Shown here: in pieces, positions 13,086-24,429 of the stretch
Numbering within the stretch: position 1 is the first letter of the stretch
Layout: every line of letters begins with the position of its first letter
Assembly (NCBI RefSeq): GCF_002443255.2
Contig: NW_019211455.1
Location: 38,801,595 to 38,865,594, forward strand
Length of the DNA: 64,000 nucleotides
Direction: 5' to 3'
DNA from: Varroa destructor
Taxonomy: Eukaryota; Arthropoda; Arachnida; Mesostigmata; Varroidae
Made by a program: the position numbers and the translations under genes
The notes under the pieces: model-generated
Told to the model about the DNA's origin: nothing
The model's input: the letters and a program-made list of their open reading frames with translations, nothing else
Databases searched by the model: none

Positions 13086-13215
13086 TCGTGCTAGCTTTGT
13101 GGGTAACGCGCTTTCCCTCAAACTCTAGGGTCGCATTGTGGCCTAGGTTCGAACCCGGGCATGAACTTGCTTCACTTCGTGTCGCGAATGTCTAACGGTG
13201 ATATGTAAATCTAGA
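13085..13215 (+). repeat. tRNA-derived SINE (copy 1)
   Basis: A polymerase III B box, GGTTCGAACCC, lies at 13146-13156. An A-box-like GTGGGTAACGCG lies about 45 bases upstream. Downstream, AATGTCTAACGGTGATAT (about 13187-13204) aligns with the body of the two other copies (27.7 and 28.9 kb). The shared head and body show this is a dispersed SINE, not a tRNA gene. The T and acceptor stems do not close into a tRNA cloverleaf. Confidence 0.6.
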
Positions 13216-13219
13216 AGTA

Positions 13220-13800
13220 AAAGTAATTTAATTCCCATGGAACGTTGTACCTGTAGACCGTAGGCGGTTTGATGATCATGTAGGGCCACTATAATGTTAT
13301 CCTCCAGCCAGATTGATATTTTGGTCAACTTATGTTACTCCTACAATATACTACAAAGACATTTGGGTCGAAGCGGATTTCCTTGGCGCGCGTCATCAAC
13401 AGTAAAGTTGAAACAATAGTTTATTTCTATATAACGCAAAACGTAATTCCGTTAGGCAAGGTTAACCAGTTCGAATGAATAATTAGAAAAATAAGCTTTT
13501 AGTTTTCCTTAAACGATTAATTTTCCGTGCACCTTTAACTGTATGTCAAAACAGTCGTTCCATCTTAGAAAAAAATAAATAAACGCAACCATATCACGAA
13601 TGGATTCTTCTTCGTTCAGCCATTATCCCTGTGACGCATATCATATACTCACATGAGTATATTATTTTCTTTAGATAGATTTACTCCCACACAGCCGTTA
13701 GACTCACGATGTACCCTCCTAACCACCCGGGGGATCCTCAACCAAAAAGGCGAGCAAACTTATATAAACTCTCGGCCGCATAAGGCCAAATAGACAGTTC
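13220..13800. other. Intergenic stretch, nothing recognised
   Basis: I see no coding or repeat signal. The right end (13740-13800) is relatively GC-rich and includes a TATATAAA-like motif at about 13760 that could belong to the 5' region of the Penelope-like element, but this is only a guess. Confidence 0.4.
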
Positions 13801-13840
13801 AGGGAAGATAACACCAATTTGTCAGATCGCAGCATATATC

Positions 13841-14728
13841 ATCCAATAACCCTCATATTCGCTATATATATATATATACCGACTAAGCCAAAGTGTTTTG
13901 CCATCTATCAACACGTTAGCAGGTCATAATTATTATCAAGCACAAGCAATATTGCAAAAGTAAAAAAACGAGGATCCCGCAGTATAACAATCCAGCGACT
14001 GCTGATTTGACTGACATATGTGCAGAGTGACTCAATAGACGGAACTTATGACTAACACCGTATCATCACGTGAAAGGTCGGCATGCGGCCCCCGACAACT
14101 GCCGATAGCAGGGCAAAAAATTGGTGTGGTGAACTGTAGGAGAGCACTTCCTATTTATTGAACCCGACGAATATTTTGAGCTCACAATAGTTTCAGATGG
14201 CTCTAAAAACCACGGAGGAAGCACCACGCGCCATATGGGTGTGAGCAACTACTTCTTGTGAAAAATCGTAGTAGAGTTGAAATCGTATAGATTGTTGAAA
14301 AGTAGTCACAGAAAAGATAATGCCCCAAATAATTGCCGGTGGCGCAAAACCGGGGCAAATGAAGCAATGAATGTAATACAATCCAAAAAATCCTACAACT
14401 CAGAGACTTCTTATAAATACGCTCGATCAAAGGATTAGCCCAAAGCTACACAGTGTGACATTAATAAAAGAAACATCGACATCCGCCATGTAGTTAAGCC
14501 TTAAGGACATTGGCACCAAATTGACGATGGCACGAAGGCACACACATATACAGCCAACTTACAATACGAGGTCAGAAAACGGCCATCAAAAATCCAAATA
14601 ACCTTTACAGTGAACTTTAACTCATACGACCGGCAAACGTAAACATCGTCCCATTATCTAATAACCCTAATATTCGCTATATATAGTTACCCTTGACCGA
14701 CTTAGCCAAAATGTTTTTTCATTAACCA
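13841..14728 (+). repeat. Pair of direct repeats upstream of the Penelope-like element
   Basis: The segment at 13841-13912 and the segment at 14648-14728 are diverged direct copies. Both carry ATAACCCTMATATTCGCTAT followed by TATA, then ACCGACTWAGCCAAARTGTTTT and a C/ATTA tail, spaced about 800 bases apart in the same orientation. Penelope-like elements are known for partial tandem copies and flanking pseudo-LTRs, so this pair probably marks one. The sequence between them contains no recognised protein. Confidence 0.6.
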
Positions 14729-14729
14729 C

Positions 14730-16480
14730 CAAATCAATTCTATTCCGCCAGCATGGTTTACTTTTGTACAAAGCTTTAACTGGCCAAGTAAAAATTTTCC
14801 GAAAACCTGAACAAAGCGCTAGTCAAGAGTTATATGTTTAGGCCACCCGGAACAAGGAACAAGCCAGCCGTACCGAAAAATTGTAGTCAAGATGAGTGGC
14901 CTTCGCGTGGACTGTCAAAATATTAAAACCAAACCTGGCACGGGCGATAGGGTCAGATGGTAGACAACGTTTTCAACGAAAATGTATAGAGAACAACGCT
15001 CTTTACGTGACGTAAATGTCTTACAAATTGCCTTCATTCGCTCAGGTAATCGATAAAAATTGATGAACTGAAATTGGCAAAAAAAAAGTTTATTCCGTCG
15101 AAGTACACGTCCGCCTTGAGGTCTACTGCAACTGAAACTTTTTCACGATCCAACATACAAAAACAACGATATGAGAGATAAAGGGTATGACGCTGTCGAA
15201 GTCGAAATTAAAAGCGCTATCTACAAAATGTTCGGCTGCATAAATAATCAGAACTTGGTAGAATGTCTACAGCACAAAAGCGTCGATCTTGTGAATAATA
15301 CACTACGAATCGAGGATACACCGGGCAACATATTATCATAAACCTCGTGCAGTACGAGCTTAAAAACACATACCGATTTGTGCGACAGGGATAACCCATC
15401 ATTAAGGGTGCATGTATACTTACGTGCATACCCGACGATTTTTTAAAGTAAAAGCGCATATGTTTCCTTATCGAAACATGGCAGGCTATTCTACAGATAA
15501 AAACTATGACGAGCGTTTTCAACCGCAAACCAGTGTATTAATGGGAATTTCGAAATCCCGCAGCTCGTCGCGCACTCACCGGATCTGGGAGCAAAATTGA
15601 ACTTGAACCAACTGAGAGTAATCGAACCAGTAAAGAAAAGGAACCGCGATTTCACCAAATTTACTAACACCAAATTCAGAGACACCCAAGCGTTTAGAGG
15701 ACGCACCGGTACCATGCTCTAGCGCTTCCCGTCACTACTGTCGATTTATCTATAGATCTAGCTCCAATCGAAGTCACTCAGTAAAATCCACGCCATTGGA
15801 TCAAAGTAGTACGTATTTAGTTCATTTGTCGGGCGAAAGAGCGTCGACTATAATGATGGAGTTATGAGCTACCGCGTCTGGATCCTGAAGAAGCCTAAGG
15901 TATTGCAATTATCACGCCTTAAAAAAGAGTCCATCAGCCGTTGGGTATGCCGTTGGGTATAAAAAGAAGACTTCGACAGACAACCAAGCCAAATACGTAG
16001 CGAGACGATACGTCCTGTTTTGGCCATAGGCGCTCATGAGGGACTACAGGTCAGACAAACTGATGTAGAACGCGTTTATCTAAGCAACCCAATTTCTAAG
16101 GTGGTAGATCTCGCTCAACGACAACAGTAATCATGGAGTAATGTTGTATACGATCTTCATTAACCCAGAAGCTACTTCGCCAACAAACTCCAAAAGGTAC
16201 AGAAGAATACCGGGCCGGAACAAGATAACTGCCTAAATGACAACAGCTTCTATTTTTCGAGGAGGAATTTTGTTGTTATGTCGACGACACGCTGATGATT
16301 ATACGCGGTGAACATCAAACACTCGATAAAATAATAGATACCATAAAAAGGCTTATAAAGTTAACGATTCACTGTTATTCCGTTTCGTTACCATCAATAT
16401 CATAATCGGCAGACAGCAGAAGCTTTTCGAAATTAGAAGTGTTTCTAAACGTAAGAAATATCGCTATATATAAAACTCGT
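14730..16480 (+). pseudogene. Penelope-like retroelement reverse-transcriptase relic
   Basis: Penelope-like elements encode a reverse transcriptase related to telomerase. The key motif is FCCYVDDTLMIIRGEHQTLD, with YVDD at 16277-16288 (palm motif C), followed by IIDTIKRLIKLT. A frameshift later, DSLLFRFVTINII, then KLFEIRSVSKRKKYRYI (16366-16470) follows the family's NSLPFLDVxI...KLxxSVYRKPTxTxRYL. Upstream, AKYVARR near 15990-16010 resembles the YxLAKYLAxxL segment before the palm. The region is full of stops and frameshifts, so the N-terminal part and a GIY-YIG endonuclease are not recognisable. An ordinary LINE is less likely, because the FLDV...YRKPT pairing is typical of Penelope-like elements. 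Confidence 0.6.
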
Positions 16481-16799
16481 TCACTGTTGTCAGGTGGCGC
16501 TCCAGAAACTTAAGATATACATACTTATACTAATTTCGAATTACCAAATTTTATATGCTATCTTATGCATTACATATGACAACCTCATAAGCCTGGCTAA
16601 AGCTAATGCCATAAGACACATGCGTTAATCAATTTGACACTACCACTTGTCGGTTAGCTACCGGTTGAGTCTGTCGATTGGCTACACCTATTCACCAGAT
16701 TCATAAAATTCCTGCACACTGCATAAATGATGGTAAAGACGGTACAGTGCACAGGGCGTCACTACACGTCTGTAATTCTGGCCTCGACCTTTGTGACTT

Positions 16800-19230
16800 T
16801 TCAATCCTATTTTGTCGGGCTTTCTTAAAGTGCTGAGTTTAAAATAGGTGAAATGACGTCGCCACCAGGAGATAGGTAAGCCTGTTACGGGTTGTCTGCT
16901 GCGATCCTAAGGCTCCTTCGAGGGACGAGACTTTTCTACGGTTCTAATGCTCGACATTCTTCACTGTGAGATGATTCTTGATTAAGCTCTAGCGCAACTT
17001 CGACGTGAAAATGTTGCAAAGCCGTTGAAAGGGCAATTATTAGGGACTGAAAAAACAAAGCTTTCTTTGGCACTTTCTGTAATATACTGGAAGGGACTTT
17101 GGCCTTTACACATGATCAGCGACTCTAGGTAGGTGAATCGACCACCGGTCTGCTACCGAACGGTCTGCTCAAGAGATATCACTAAGTTTGGTCGACTTGA
17201 CTGTCAGCTTCAGTTCTCATAAAGAACTAAATCATTCGTATAGGGAAGAATCTTTATCATACTTCTAAGCCCACATGTTTTATCGGAGCAATTTTCAAGT
17301 AGGACCGAAAAAAGGAGATGGCTTAGGTTATCACCCTATGCCACACCTGTAGCCTGGGAGCACGCTAGCAGCTCCGACATCTCATCACCAATTGTAACCC
17401 TGTTCACCTAAAATTTCGGTGCTATTAAGGTAAGCACATTCGGTGAAACGCCAAAATCGACGAGGACACTGAAGTCTGTATTTTTTAAGGCGGAATTAAA
17501 GGCGGCGTCAAAGTCTTTTTATTGACTAGAGCTACTTGAAATTCGCTGGATATCGGCGAGGAAAATTTTGCATGTCGTTACAATCGAATGTCCCTTTCTG
17601 AATCCTTGCATGTCGCATTCACACTTTCTAGAGAGAGGCACGTTTGGTTTTTCTTGCCAGAAGATACGAGAAAAGTTTATAGCGACGTTGGTTGATTTGA
17701 GCCGTCCAGCACTGGGCCAGCTCCACGCCGGCACGAGGTGTTCATTGCAAATCCGCTTTTGCCCAGCAACTTCTCAGTGAGCGTAGGCTCTTGAGCGTCT
17801 GAATCACTTCCAGAATGGCAAACTTCTGGCCCTTTGGTCGCTTTGTCTAAATTTAAGCTCTGCGGTTAGAACTCCTGAGGTATAATGTCGCTAGAGGGCG
17901 ACATTTTAGCGAAGTCGTCAGTGAGTAGTAACAAGGCAATGGAGTACGATGTAGGCCTGCAAGAACCACAACCACGTACGTGGCTGACGCTCCCCCTCCT
18001 TTTGAAAATATGCCTATGAAAATAGCCTTTGGCTGTTGCAGATACTTTTTATACTGGGTGGCATACGTCTTCTGGCAGACTACTGTGAACGCCGCGGCCA
18101 AAGACCCCGTTGCCAGTTGTAGTTTTGCCAATAGCCTAATGGTACCCTAAACGCTTCGGGTAAGGTGGCAGTAGTGCTTAAAATATAGCCGATATCTACT
18201 AAGACAGATCAAACAAACTGAAGATTGCAATATTTCGATGAGATGACAAGGATAGACCTCAAAATCTATTGAGTTTTGTACTGAGAAAACCCTATGAACC
18301 TGCTCTAGGAGCGTTTCTGGGGTCCGATTTACGCAATAGTCTTATTCCTTTGAACAAGCGATGGTCCTAAAAGGATCCTGAAGCCTAATCGGACAGGAAT
18401 GTATGCTTAAAGCTGTCCTTCTTTAAAAATAGAGTGATTACCTCCTACGCGCTTTACCTTATCCCTACCTATATGCGTTTGTTGCAGGGATATCTGTAAT
18501 ATAGCTGCTTGCAGGACCGACAAGCATCTGTACTGTGCCAAGGAAGACTGCGCAGCAATAGTACTTCATCGGTGTCTTTCAAAGGCCTAACGTCCGCGAG
18601 CTGGCTCAGGGAGCATTGAAGTCTCCTGTCACGATTATGGAAGTGCTGAAAGTAAGGCCCGCCACGACCTGGAGGCCGCCGACAAATTTTTCCACAAGGG
18701 TGCACTGCTTTTTCACTTGATTGCACATACGTCGCCACAAGCCTCATTCTGGGATCACACAAGGCCATGACATTGTCTTTTACATGAATGAGGTCCCCGA
18801 CTTAATAATTGTAAAATACTGAGGTTCCCCACTGAGACGTCCGAGGCCCCTTTTCCTCTGCGCATGGCATAGAACGAAATATACTCCAGTAAGTTAAGTG
18901 GGCTGGTTGCAAGTTAGATGGGTTGGTCTCCGTGAGCACAAGGATATCGACTGCAACCCAAATCTTCTGGTGCGAGTAATGCTAATGTAGAGGGCTCCGA
19001 TGGCTTCACAGAATGATTTTTACCGTTTCCGACGACTCTACCTCGACCCGCGTTCTGAAAGCCTGCTCACGACAGACTGTGAAATTTAACGCCACAACTC
19101 TATGCTTTCCGTGCGAGCAGGACCTGGTTCAGGACGTCTTCAGCTGTCGGTCATGGCGCGAGCTACAACAATTCCATGGTGGGTGCCAACACGTGTTTAG
19201 GTCAATTTGGATGAGGAAACGTTCTTTTTA
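16800..19230 (-). pseudogene. LINE (non-LTR retrotransposon) ORF2 relic: endonuclease plus reverse transcriptase
   Basis: On the minus strand, motifs of an APE-type endonuclease and a reverse transcriptase run in the right order. IQIDLNTCWH (near 19210) resembles an ORF2 start. DILVLTETNPS lies at 18920-18951, with the conserved E of TET. VKDNVMALCDP..VATYVQSS lies near 18700-18790, and VTGDFNAP at about 18610-18635 is the GDFNAH core. The reverse transcriptase follows: QGFRKGHSIVTTCKIFLADI (about 17545-17615), KDFDAAFNSALKN near 17490-17518 (palm A), DFGVSPNVLTLI, GVA*GDNLSHLLF (17294-17352, matching GVPQGSVLSPLLF), and a ruined YADD box at PIRMI*FF (about 17235-17260). Stops and frameshifts are frequent. 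The clade (Jockey, R1, I or CR1-like) cannot be settled by eye. Confidence 0.8.
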
Positions 19231-20420
19231 GGGATTTGGCACGGCGACGATTCTCTGGTGCGCCCCTTACAAAACTCACAGATTCTCTGACCTCCTGCAC
19301 CCTAGCAGGCAAGCTGTATTGTAGCGGAGTCTTGTCGAGGCGTATCATCCGTTACAGACATACCCCTGCGACTCGTGTGCACACCAAACTTCGGAATCGT
19401 TCTGATCCTCATCCCTTAACTTTATTTGACTCGCCCTGCGATGTTACACGCGACCTTTTCAGCTACATTACTCGTTTACTTGTATCAGCTACTCTCAACA
19501 GCTTGACGTTACTAGATTGAGAAAGGCAAAACGGCGAAAAACGTACTCTCCTGAATTGCCCTTCCGTCAACTATTCCATTAGCGGCCTTACAGTTCGACA
19601 TGCAGCTTGGTTCTCCAGTTATTACAGCTTTCTTAGCTTCACAGCAAGTAACTCAATTATGGCTATACGCACCTATTATACTCTGGCAGTAAAAAGACGG
19701 CTATCGGGTCGTTTGAAATTTCGAGGTGCTTATCCCTTATCCATATTTGTGGGTGCATGTATCCATGTGCGATGTATGTTTTTTTTTAAGACACTTGACG
19801 ACAGCGTCCTCAGCTAACAATGTCTTCGTAAACATAATCATAAATTTTTTGCCGTTCGAGCATATCCATCCTTTCATCCTCAGGAAGCGTGGTTGACGGC
19901 ATATCAGCTTGCTTTTAAAGGTTTCCGTTTCACTTTCCAAAGCTCCAACACAACAATACGAATGTGACGAACGCCATTATTTTGCTTTCCACCGGTGTAG
20001 TCTCCATATATTTTACAAATCGTTCGGTTTACTAGTTCTCTGCGGGCAAGCTGACATCTTCCCATTGGCTCAGCCCGCGGGTCGGTCTCATCAGCCATTC
20101 GCCATGCGGCATATAATACTCTGTTGCATTTACTATAGCATAGGTGAGGGCCTGCAGTCTCTCAGCACAGTGTACACATAGAAGACAGGATCCTTTTGAG
20201 TCCGGGTCCGCTGACGTAGGAGATCCTTCTGCCCTTTTTCGCCTGCTTAGGAATTAAGGACCTGGAGTCATTGCTGTGTTGTTCACCTGTTCCAGTGGTC
20301 GTATTTTGCTATTGGTCCATTTTGAAAATTGCGCCACTTACCCCCGCAGGGTTTGCAAATAGGAACCAGAAACGGTTTCCGAGCTATTCTTTGGCTTAAT
20401 CGAAATAGAGGCCACGTAAA
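19231..20420 (-). pseudogene. Possible ORF1 region of the same LINE
   Basis: Upstream of ORF2 on the same strand there are broken ORF pieces, such as the 67-codon ORF at 19737-19940 and the 64-codon ORF at 19904-20098. Near 19240-19330 an incomplete Cys-containing segment (CEFCKGRTRESSPC) vaguely recalls a gag-type zinc knuckle. The region is also richer in G+C than its flanks, like ORF2. No complete CCHC motif or RNA-binding domain can be read. Position and strand are the main support. Confidence 0.35.
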
Positions 20421-20739
20421 CTCAGTTCACAGATGAAGTTCTAAAAAACTGTGCGTAAGTTTACTGCCGATTCTACTTACACTCTCTCTCACGCCGCGCC
20501 TAATTCAGCGACTTGTAGGGACTAAGAATCTTTTGCGCTTATCGATGTACAGGGTAGTAAGGATTCGAACGTTCCAACCAAATGAATGCGAGAAAAATGT
20601 GTACGCATTTTGTGGTTACCTAATTTCGCTAGTTAAATCGAAAATGTCTTTGTGTCAATCGGCGGGTCGCAACTTCGTCCATCGATGTACGTATTGGATT
20701 GTCGAAAAAATATGGACCGTTTCAAGTAAAAATTGAAGA

Positions 20740-21650
20740 AAATACGGAACTAATTGTCCATCATGTTTATCAGTTATCTTCTGTCGTTTTTCTGGCAAAA
20801 TCATAATCCCATCGCTGTAAGACTGCTGTGGTTTTAGAGTGAAAAATTATGATAAAGGATTTTTGTATTTCTTCATTAAAATTAAATTCACACCACTAAA
20901 AGAATTTTGCAGAAAATTAGGCAGATGATTGCTGGATTGTGCAAGACCCACGCACAAGAAAATCCAATTTAAGCTCTTTCCGTTTTTTTCTAGGTAGATA
21001 AGGAAGTGTGTGGTCCACAGTTGGCATGGTGGAAGACAACGCTTTTTCTGTTAATTTCAATAACCAGCTGCAATCTTGTTAGTTGTAAATTTCGACTAAA
21101 TCATGTTTCCAGGCAGCAGCAACTCATAAGGCACGATCCCCTTCCAGTTCCATCAAACACGTAGCATCGCCTGTTAGCTTGGGCTCTGCCAAAAGGTGTG
21201 GAGTATATTTTCCTTATTTACCGTATGTGATCTACTTTTCATCACCCGCTCCAAAGATGACTCGGTCCTTTTGCGGTTCTGTAAAGTTTCTCAGGTGACA
21301 ATTTATTTTGCATCAGTTCGTGTAACACTCAAACATCGTGTTTTTTTTTTTTTGTAACCGGCCTTCTTTTTCAAATGGTTCTAAACTACTTAGCCGCAAA
21401 TGCTTAGTCCCTTGGCGATATCGTAGCTGCTCATGTTTTGATTTTATTCTCCTTTTGCAATCATTTCAACAGTTCTTTCGTTAACTGGTCGACCACTACG
21501 AGAAGTATCTCTCATATCGAAATTTCCAGCGACAAAACAATCTTTAAGCCGGTCCCCCTTCTTGAAAACCCGTCCTGACTATAAACAGGAGAAATTTTGT
21601 AATAAGCCTGGTTAGCATTTGTGCTTTAGTCGTAACAAAATTATAAACGA
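20740..21650 (-). pseudogene. Mariner-family transposase relic (copy 3), almost full length
   Basis: This minus-strand mariner is the clearest in the window. Reading down from about 21610: AGNFDMRDTSRSGRPVNER; SSYDIAKGLSI; NHLKKKAGYKKKK; LHELMQNKL (the helix-turn-helix half); then the catalytic half with NWKGIVPYELLLPGN (about 21120-21165). The third-Asp box has become SSNHLPNF (about 20910-20940), with Asp replaced by Asn. FLQNSFSGVNL follows, then KYKNPLS*FFTLKPQQSYSD and GIMILPEKRQKITD, ending near 20755. The HDNARPH motif is not recognisable. The order matches mauritiana/mellifera-type mariners. Several stops and frameshifts and lost catalytic residues make it dead. Terminal repeats were not found. 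Confidence 0.88.
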
Positions 21651-21659
21651 GAGCAAATT

Positions 21660-23080
21660 TTTGTAAAAATTTCACTTATCATTATGGAATCCTATTTTTG
21701 AGTATGAATAAGAATATTCCAACAATATCAGCATATCTATTGCTGCCAAATCTCAATTTGCAAATGATTATTTGTCCCGACAGGACGCAGATGATCTACG
21801 ACATAAGGCCTGGTGAAGTCACTTGGTCAGAAAGATGGTAATTACCTTTTCTACTACCTAGATGCTAAAAGCAACGGCAATTTATCCAGTGCGTTATAAC
21901 TCTAGACAAGTCTATATATTATAAGCATCATCTCTAAAAATGTCTCTATTCTATATTTGAGGAAGCGATTTCCCGTTCCCGCCATGACCGTCTTGAAAAG
22001 AGATCACGTTTATCGGCGTTCGCTTCTGCTCTCTATCTACACCATACCATTCTAGCGCTACATTGTGGATTGTATTGTTTATTTTTTTGTAATTATTGTA
22101 TTAGTTTAGCGCCAAATATGCAAAAACAGACCTTACCGCTTAAATTCGACCCGGCTGTGATAGGCATAGGGGATAGCTAAGAGTATAAACCGTTCTATAC
22201 GCTTATAAAATGATGAGAGTATGAAAAAGGTCGCTAAATTTTGTCCGCAAATGGCCTACTCTGGCCATTGGTAACCGTCATCTTTTTGTTGGTTGTTTCC
22301 CACACATTACCTGGTCAAGTTCTCATGGCTATTTCAAGACTAGTGGTAAGGTTAGCAATGACTTGCGTTGCGGGTTCACACTTCAAAATGCTGGATTAGG
22401 TTAGGGCTATTTGACTTGATGGGCTTTTCAGCTACTTACACAGAAACAGGCACAACCGATAATTTTTACTATTCACTTTATTCAAATGGCCTCGTATTCT
22501 TTAGAGAACTTTTCTTTTTAATAATGAACAAACGTGACGTTCGTTTACTGTAATCCAAAGCCAAACCAGTATATGGAGTATAGTCTGGATTTTGCTTGTG
22601 TTCTATAGCAGCCACGAAAAAGCTTCGACGACCGAAAGTGACAAAGCTACAAACGCCTGAATTTAGAAAGCAACGAAATCCGATTATTTAAATCTGGATG
22701 TCGTAAAATTTCACTCTAAAAATGTACTCTGGTTTGGTACATTTCTGAGTTGTGCTCGGCTGATCAAAGATTCTCTGGTACCTTCGATAGCCAACACTTT
22801 AACAATGTCTCTCATTTTATCTAATCGCATTATGAACAAGCTTTAGCCCCAACGGTATCAGGTGGGTCGTTGGTCTTAATAGGGAAGATCGGTTAAAAAT
22901 TTTCGTTATTATCAAAGACGGACGACACATTTTGCTTTCTGATCTTCTAAGAATTCATACCTAATTACCGTTTATACAATAAAGATGGTTCTTATTTAAT
23001 AGTAGGTCAGGTTATTAGAAATCAACTTTCGTCAGAGTTTGTGTAAATAGACAATGAAGATGTGATCAAACAGCAGTCAG
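21660..23080. other. Intergenic stretch, nothing recognised
   Basis: No transposon, RNA gene or domain was seen. If the receptor-like fragment to the right was ever a gene, its C-terminal part would have lain here on the minus strand, but I could not find a matching ligand-binding S2 segment. Confidence 0.45.
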
Positions 23081-23087
23081 CGAACTA

Positions 23088-23478
23088 CTAACCTAGAATA
23101 CGACCAAATATTCCGCTGTCGTATACATAGTTATTGCTAGCTATCATATTTTCTAACGTATCGATTCGTTTAAACCGGGATCGGTTAAATTTCGTTGCTA
23201 AGACACCATCAATGTAAAAAATCATAGACACATTTCGTGAGCTCGTGAGTAGCAGAGCTACCATTATCATCAAGGCAGGACTACATTATAGCACTAACAT
23301 AGTCTAATCCCTTGTTAAGTCTTACAGGAATTACACTGTCGATGTTTTCTGGTATATAAAAAAATCCTACTTTCATTTCGAGGTTTACAAACTCGTCGTC
23401 AATCAGAAAGCAATCAACCACTCCTCTCACTGAAAAGGAAGCGACCTTGAAGAAAACATTTTTGTGATAGAAAGGCAA
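23088..23478 (-). pseudogene. Possible ionotropic-receptor (iGluR-like) pseudogene fragment
   Basis: Two consecutive minus-strand frames, offset by one frameshift near 23275, together resemble the pore-to-third-membrane-helix part of an arthropod ionotropic receptor, a ligand-gated channel of the glutamate-receptor superfamily. The second piece reads MIMVALLLTSSRNVSMIFYI then DGVLATKFNRSRFKRIDTLE and NMIASN. This recalls the family pattern of a hydrophobic helix ending in YxGVLxAxLxxPRxxxxIDTLEDLxAS. The first piece ends VGFFYIPENIDSVIPVRLNKG, plausible as the pore-to-helix linker. The ligand-binding halves S1 and S2 were not found. It could also be one exon whose boundary falls at the frameshift. 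The match is by eye and the fragment is short. Confidence 0.35.
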
Positions 23479-23879
23479 TAATGAAAGATGAATCTGCAGT
23501 CCTTTGCCTTTGTTTGCAATTACTTTACGTTACTACTGATAGTGTTGTCTGAACCAGGCTCCGCGGTACCTTACAGCACAGCTGAAAAAGACCTCATAAA
23601 AACAGAATTTGGAAACACGGTAACTATCAAACGCTCAATACAAGTAAAAATTAAGCAGAAGTATTATCCAGAAGTATAGACTGGTGAGTTCTATCAGTAA
23701 TACTTGCCGCTTCGCTACATACTATGCGAAGGTGATCATCAAACACGCTGAGAGACATAAGCACGAAAGCACACAAGTCGGGGGTCGTCGCATATAATTT
23801 TATATTAGCACTGAATATTTGTTTAAAGTGAACATTGTAGTTTTTTTTTTGGCGATTACCCCTTGAATCACACAAGCTA

Positions 23880-24420
23880 GGTGGTCCTTTACAGCGGATT
23901 CGGTAGTTCGAGTGGGTCGATAGACAGCACCCCCGAGGGGAAAAGCATTGGCCATATTCATTTAAGAGTCAAACGCCAACGGAGTATCCCCTCAACAAAA
24001 AAGCTTAAAACATGCAAAGGCACAACCATGTCTTCTGCCTATACGTCGACGACACGTTGTCGGTAGACTCGTCAACCATGTTAACTGCATAAAAGGTTTA
24101 CTGCAGTAAACGCTTGTGGGCCTTGTCCATGCAGATATAAATACATCGATGTACAGACACAAGTAGGTGCCTCCTTTAACCTTCAAAACGGTGTCCTTGC
24201 TAGCCTTACAACAAAACTCAAGGACAGAAGGTACATGAGTCGGGCGTGCGCGAAAACTTCACGTACGCTATAGTTCTCTCCTCCATTGGAATGTCTACGT
24301 ATATATTTTTTATCGGCTTCATCCACATCTAAGGATGAACATTCGTCTGCATCCTTACAGCATGTCCTACTTGATTTCTCGAGTCTAAATCAGGAACTCG
24401 ATAAAGCGTAGGTAAACGTT
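23880..24420 (+). pseudogene. Penelope-like reverse-transcriptase scrap (second YVDD)
   Basis: One frame reads NHVFCLYVDDTLSVDSS, with YVDD at 24042-24053. The core bases GTCGACGACACG are the same as those of the YVDD motif near 16.28 kb. Downstream, FNLQNGVLASLTTKLKDRRY and LDFSSLNQELDKA could be the remains of the region after the palm, but I cannot align them with confidence. The usual MGSPLSP block before the palm is not clear. A small piece of a Penelope-like or other retroelement is the best reading. Confidence 0.4.
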
Positions 24421-24429
24421 AGAGTACTC

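Noticed and set aside
15217..15528. 103-codon minus ORF
   Set aside because: It lies antisense within the plus-strand Penelope-like relic and has no domain, so it is best seen as a shadow frame.
20533..20736. 67-codon plus ORF
   Set aside because: It lies next to the minus-strand mariner's 3' end and has no family match. It is probably a chance frame.
23488..23679. 63-codon plus ORF with a signal-peptide-like start
   Set aside because: The hydrophobic N-terminus is the only feature. No cysteine pattern or known family, and nothing shows it is expressed.
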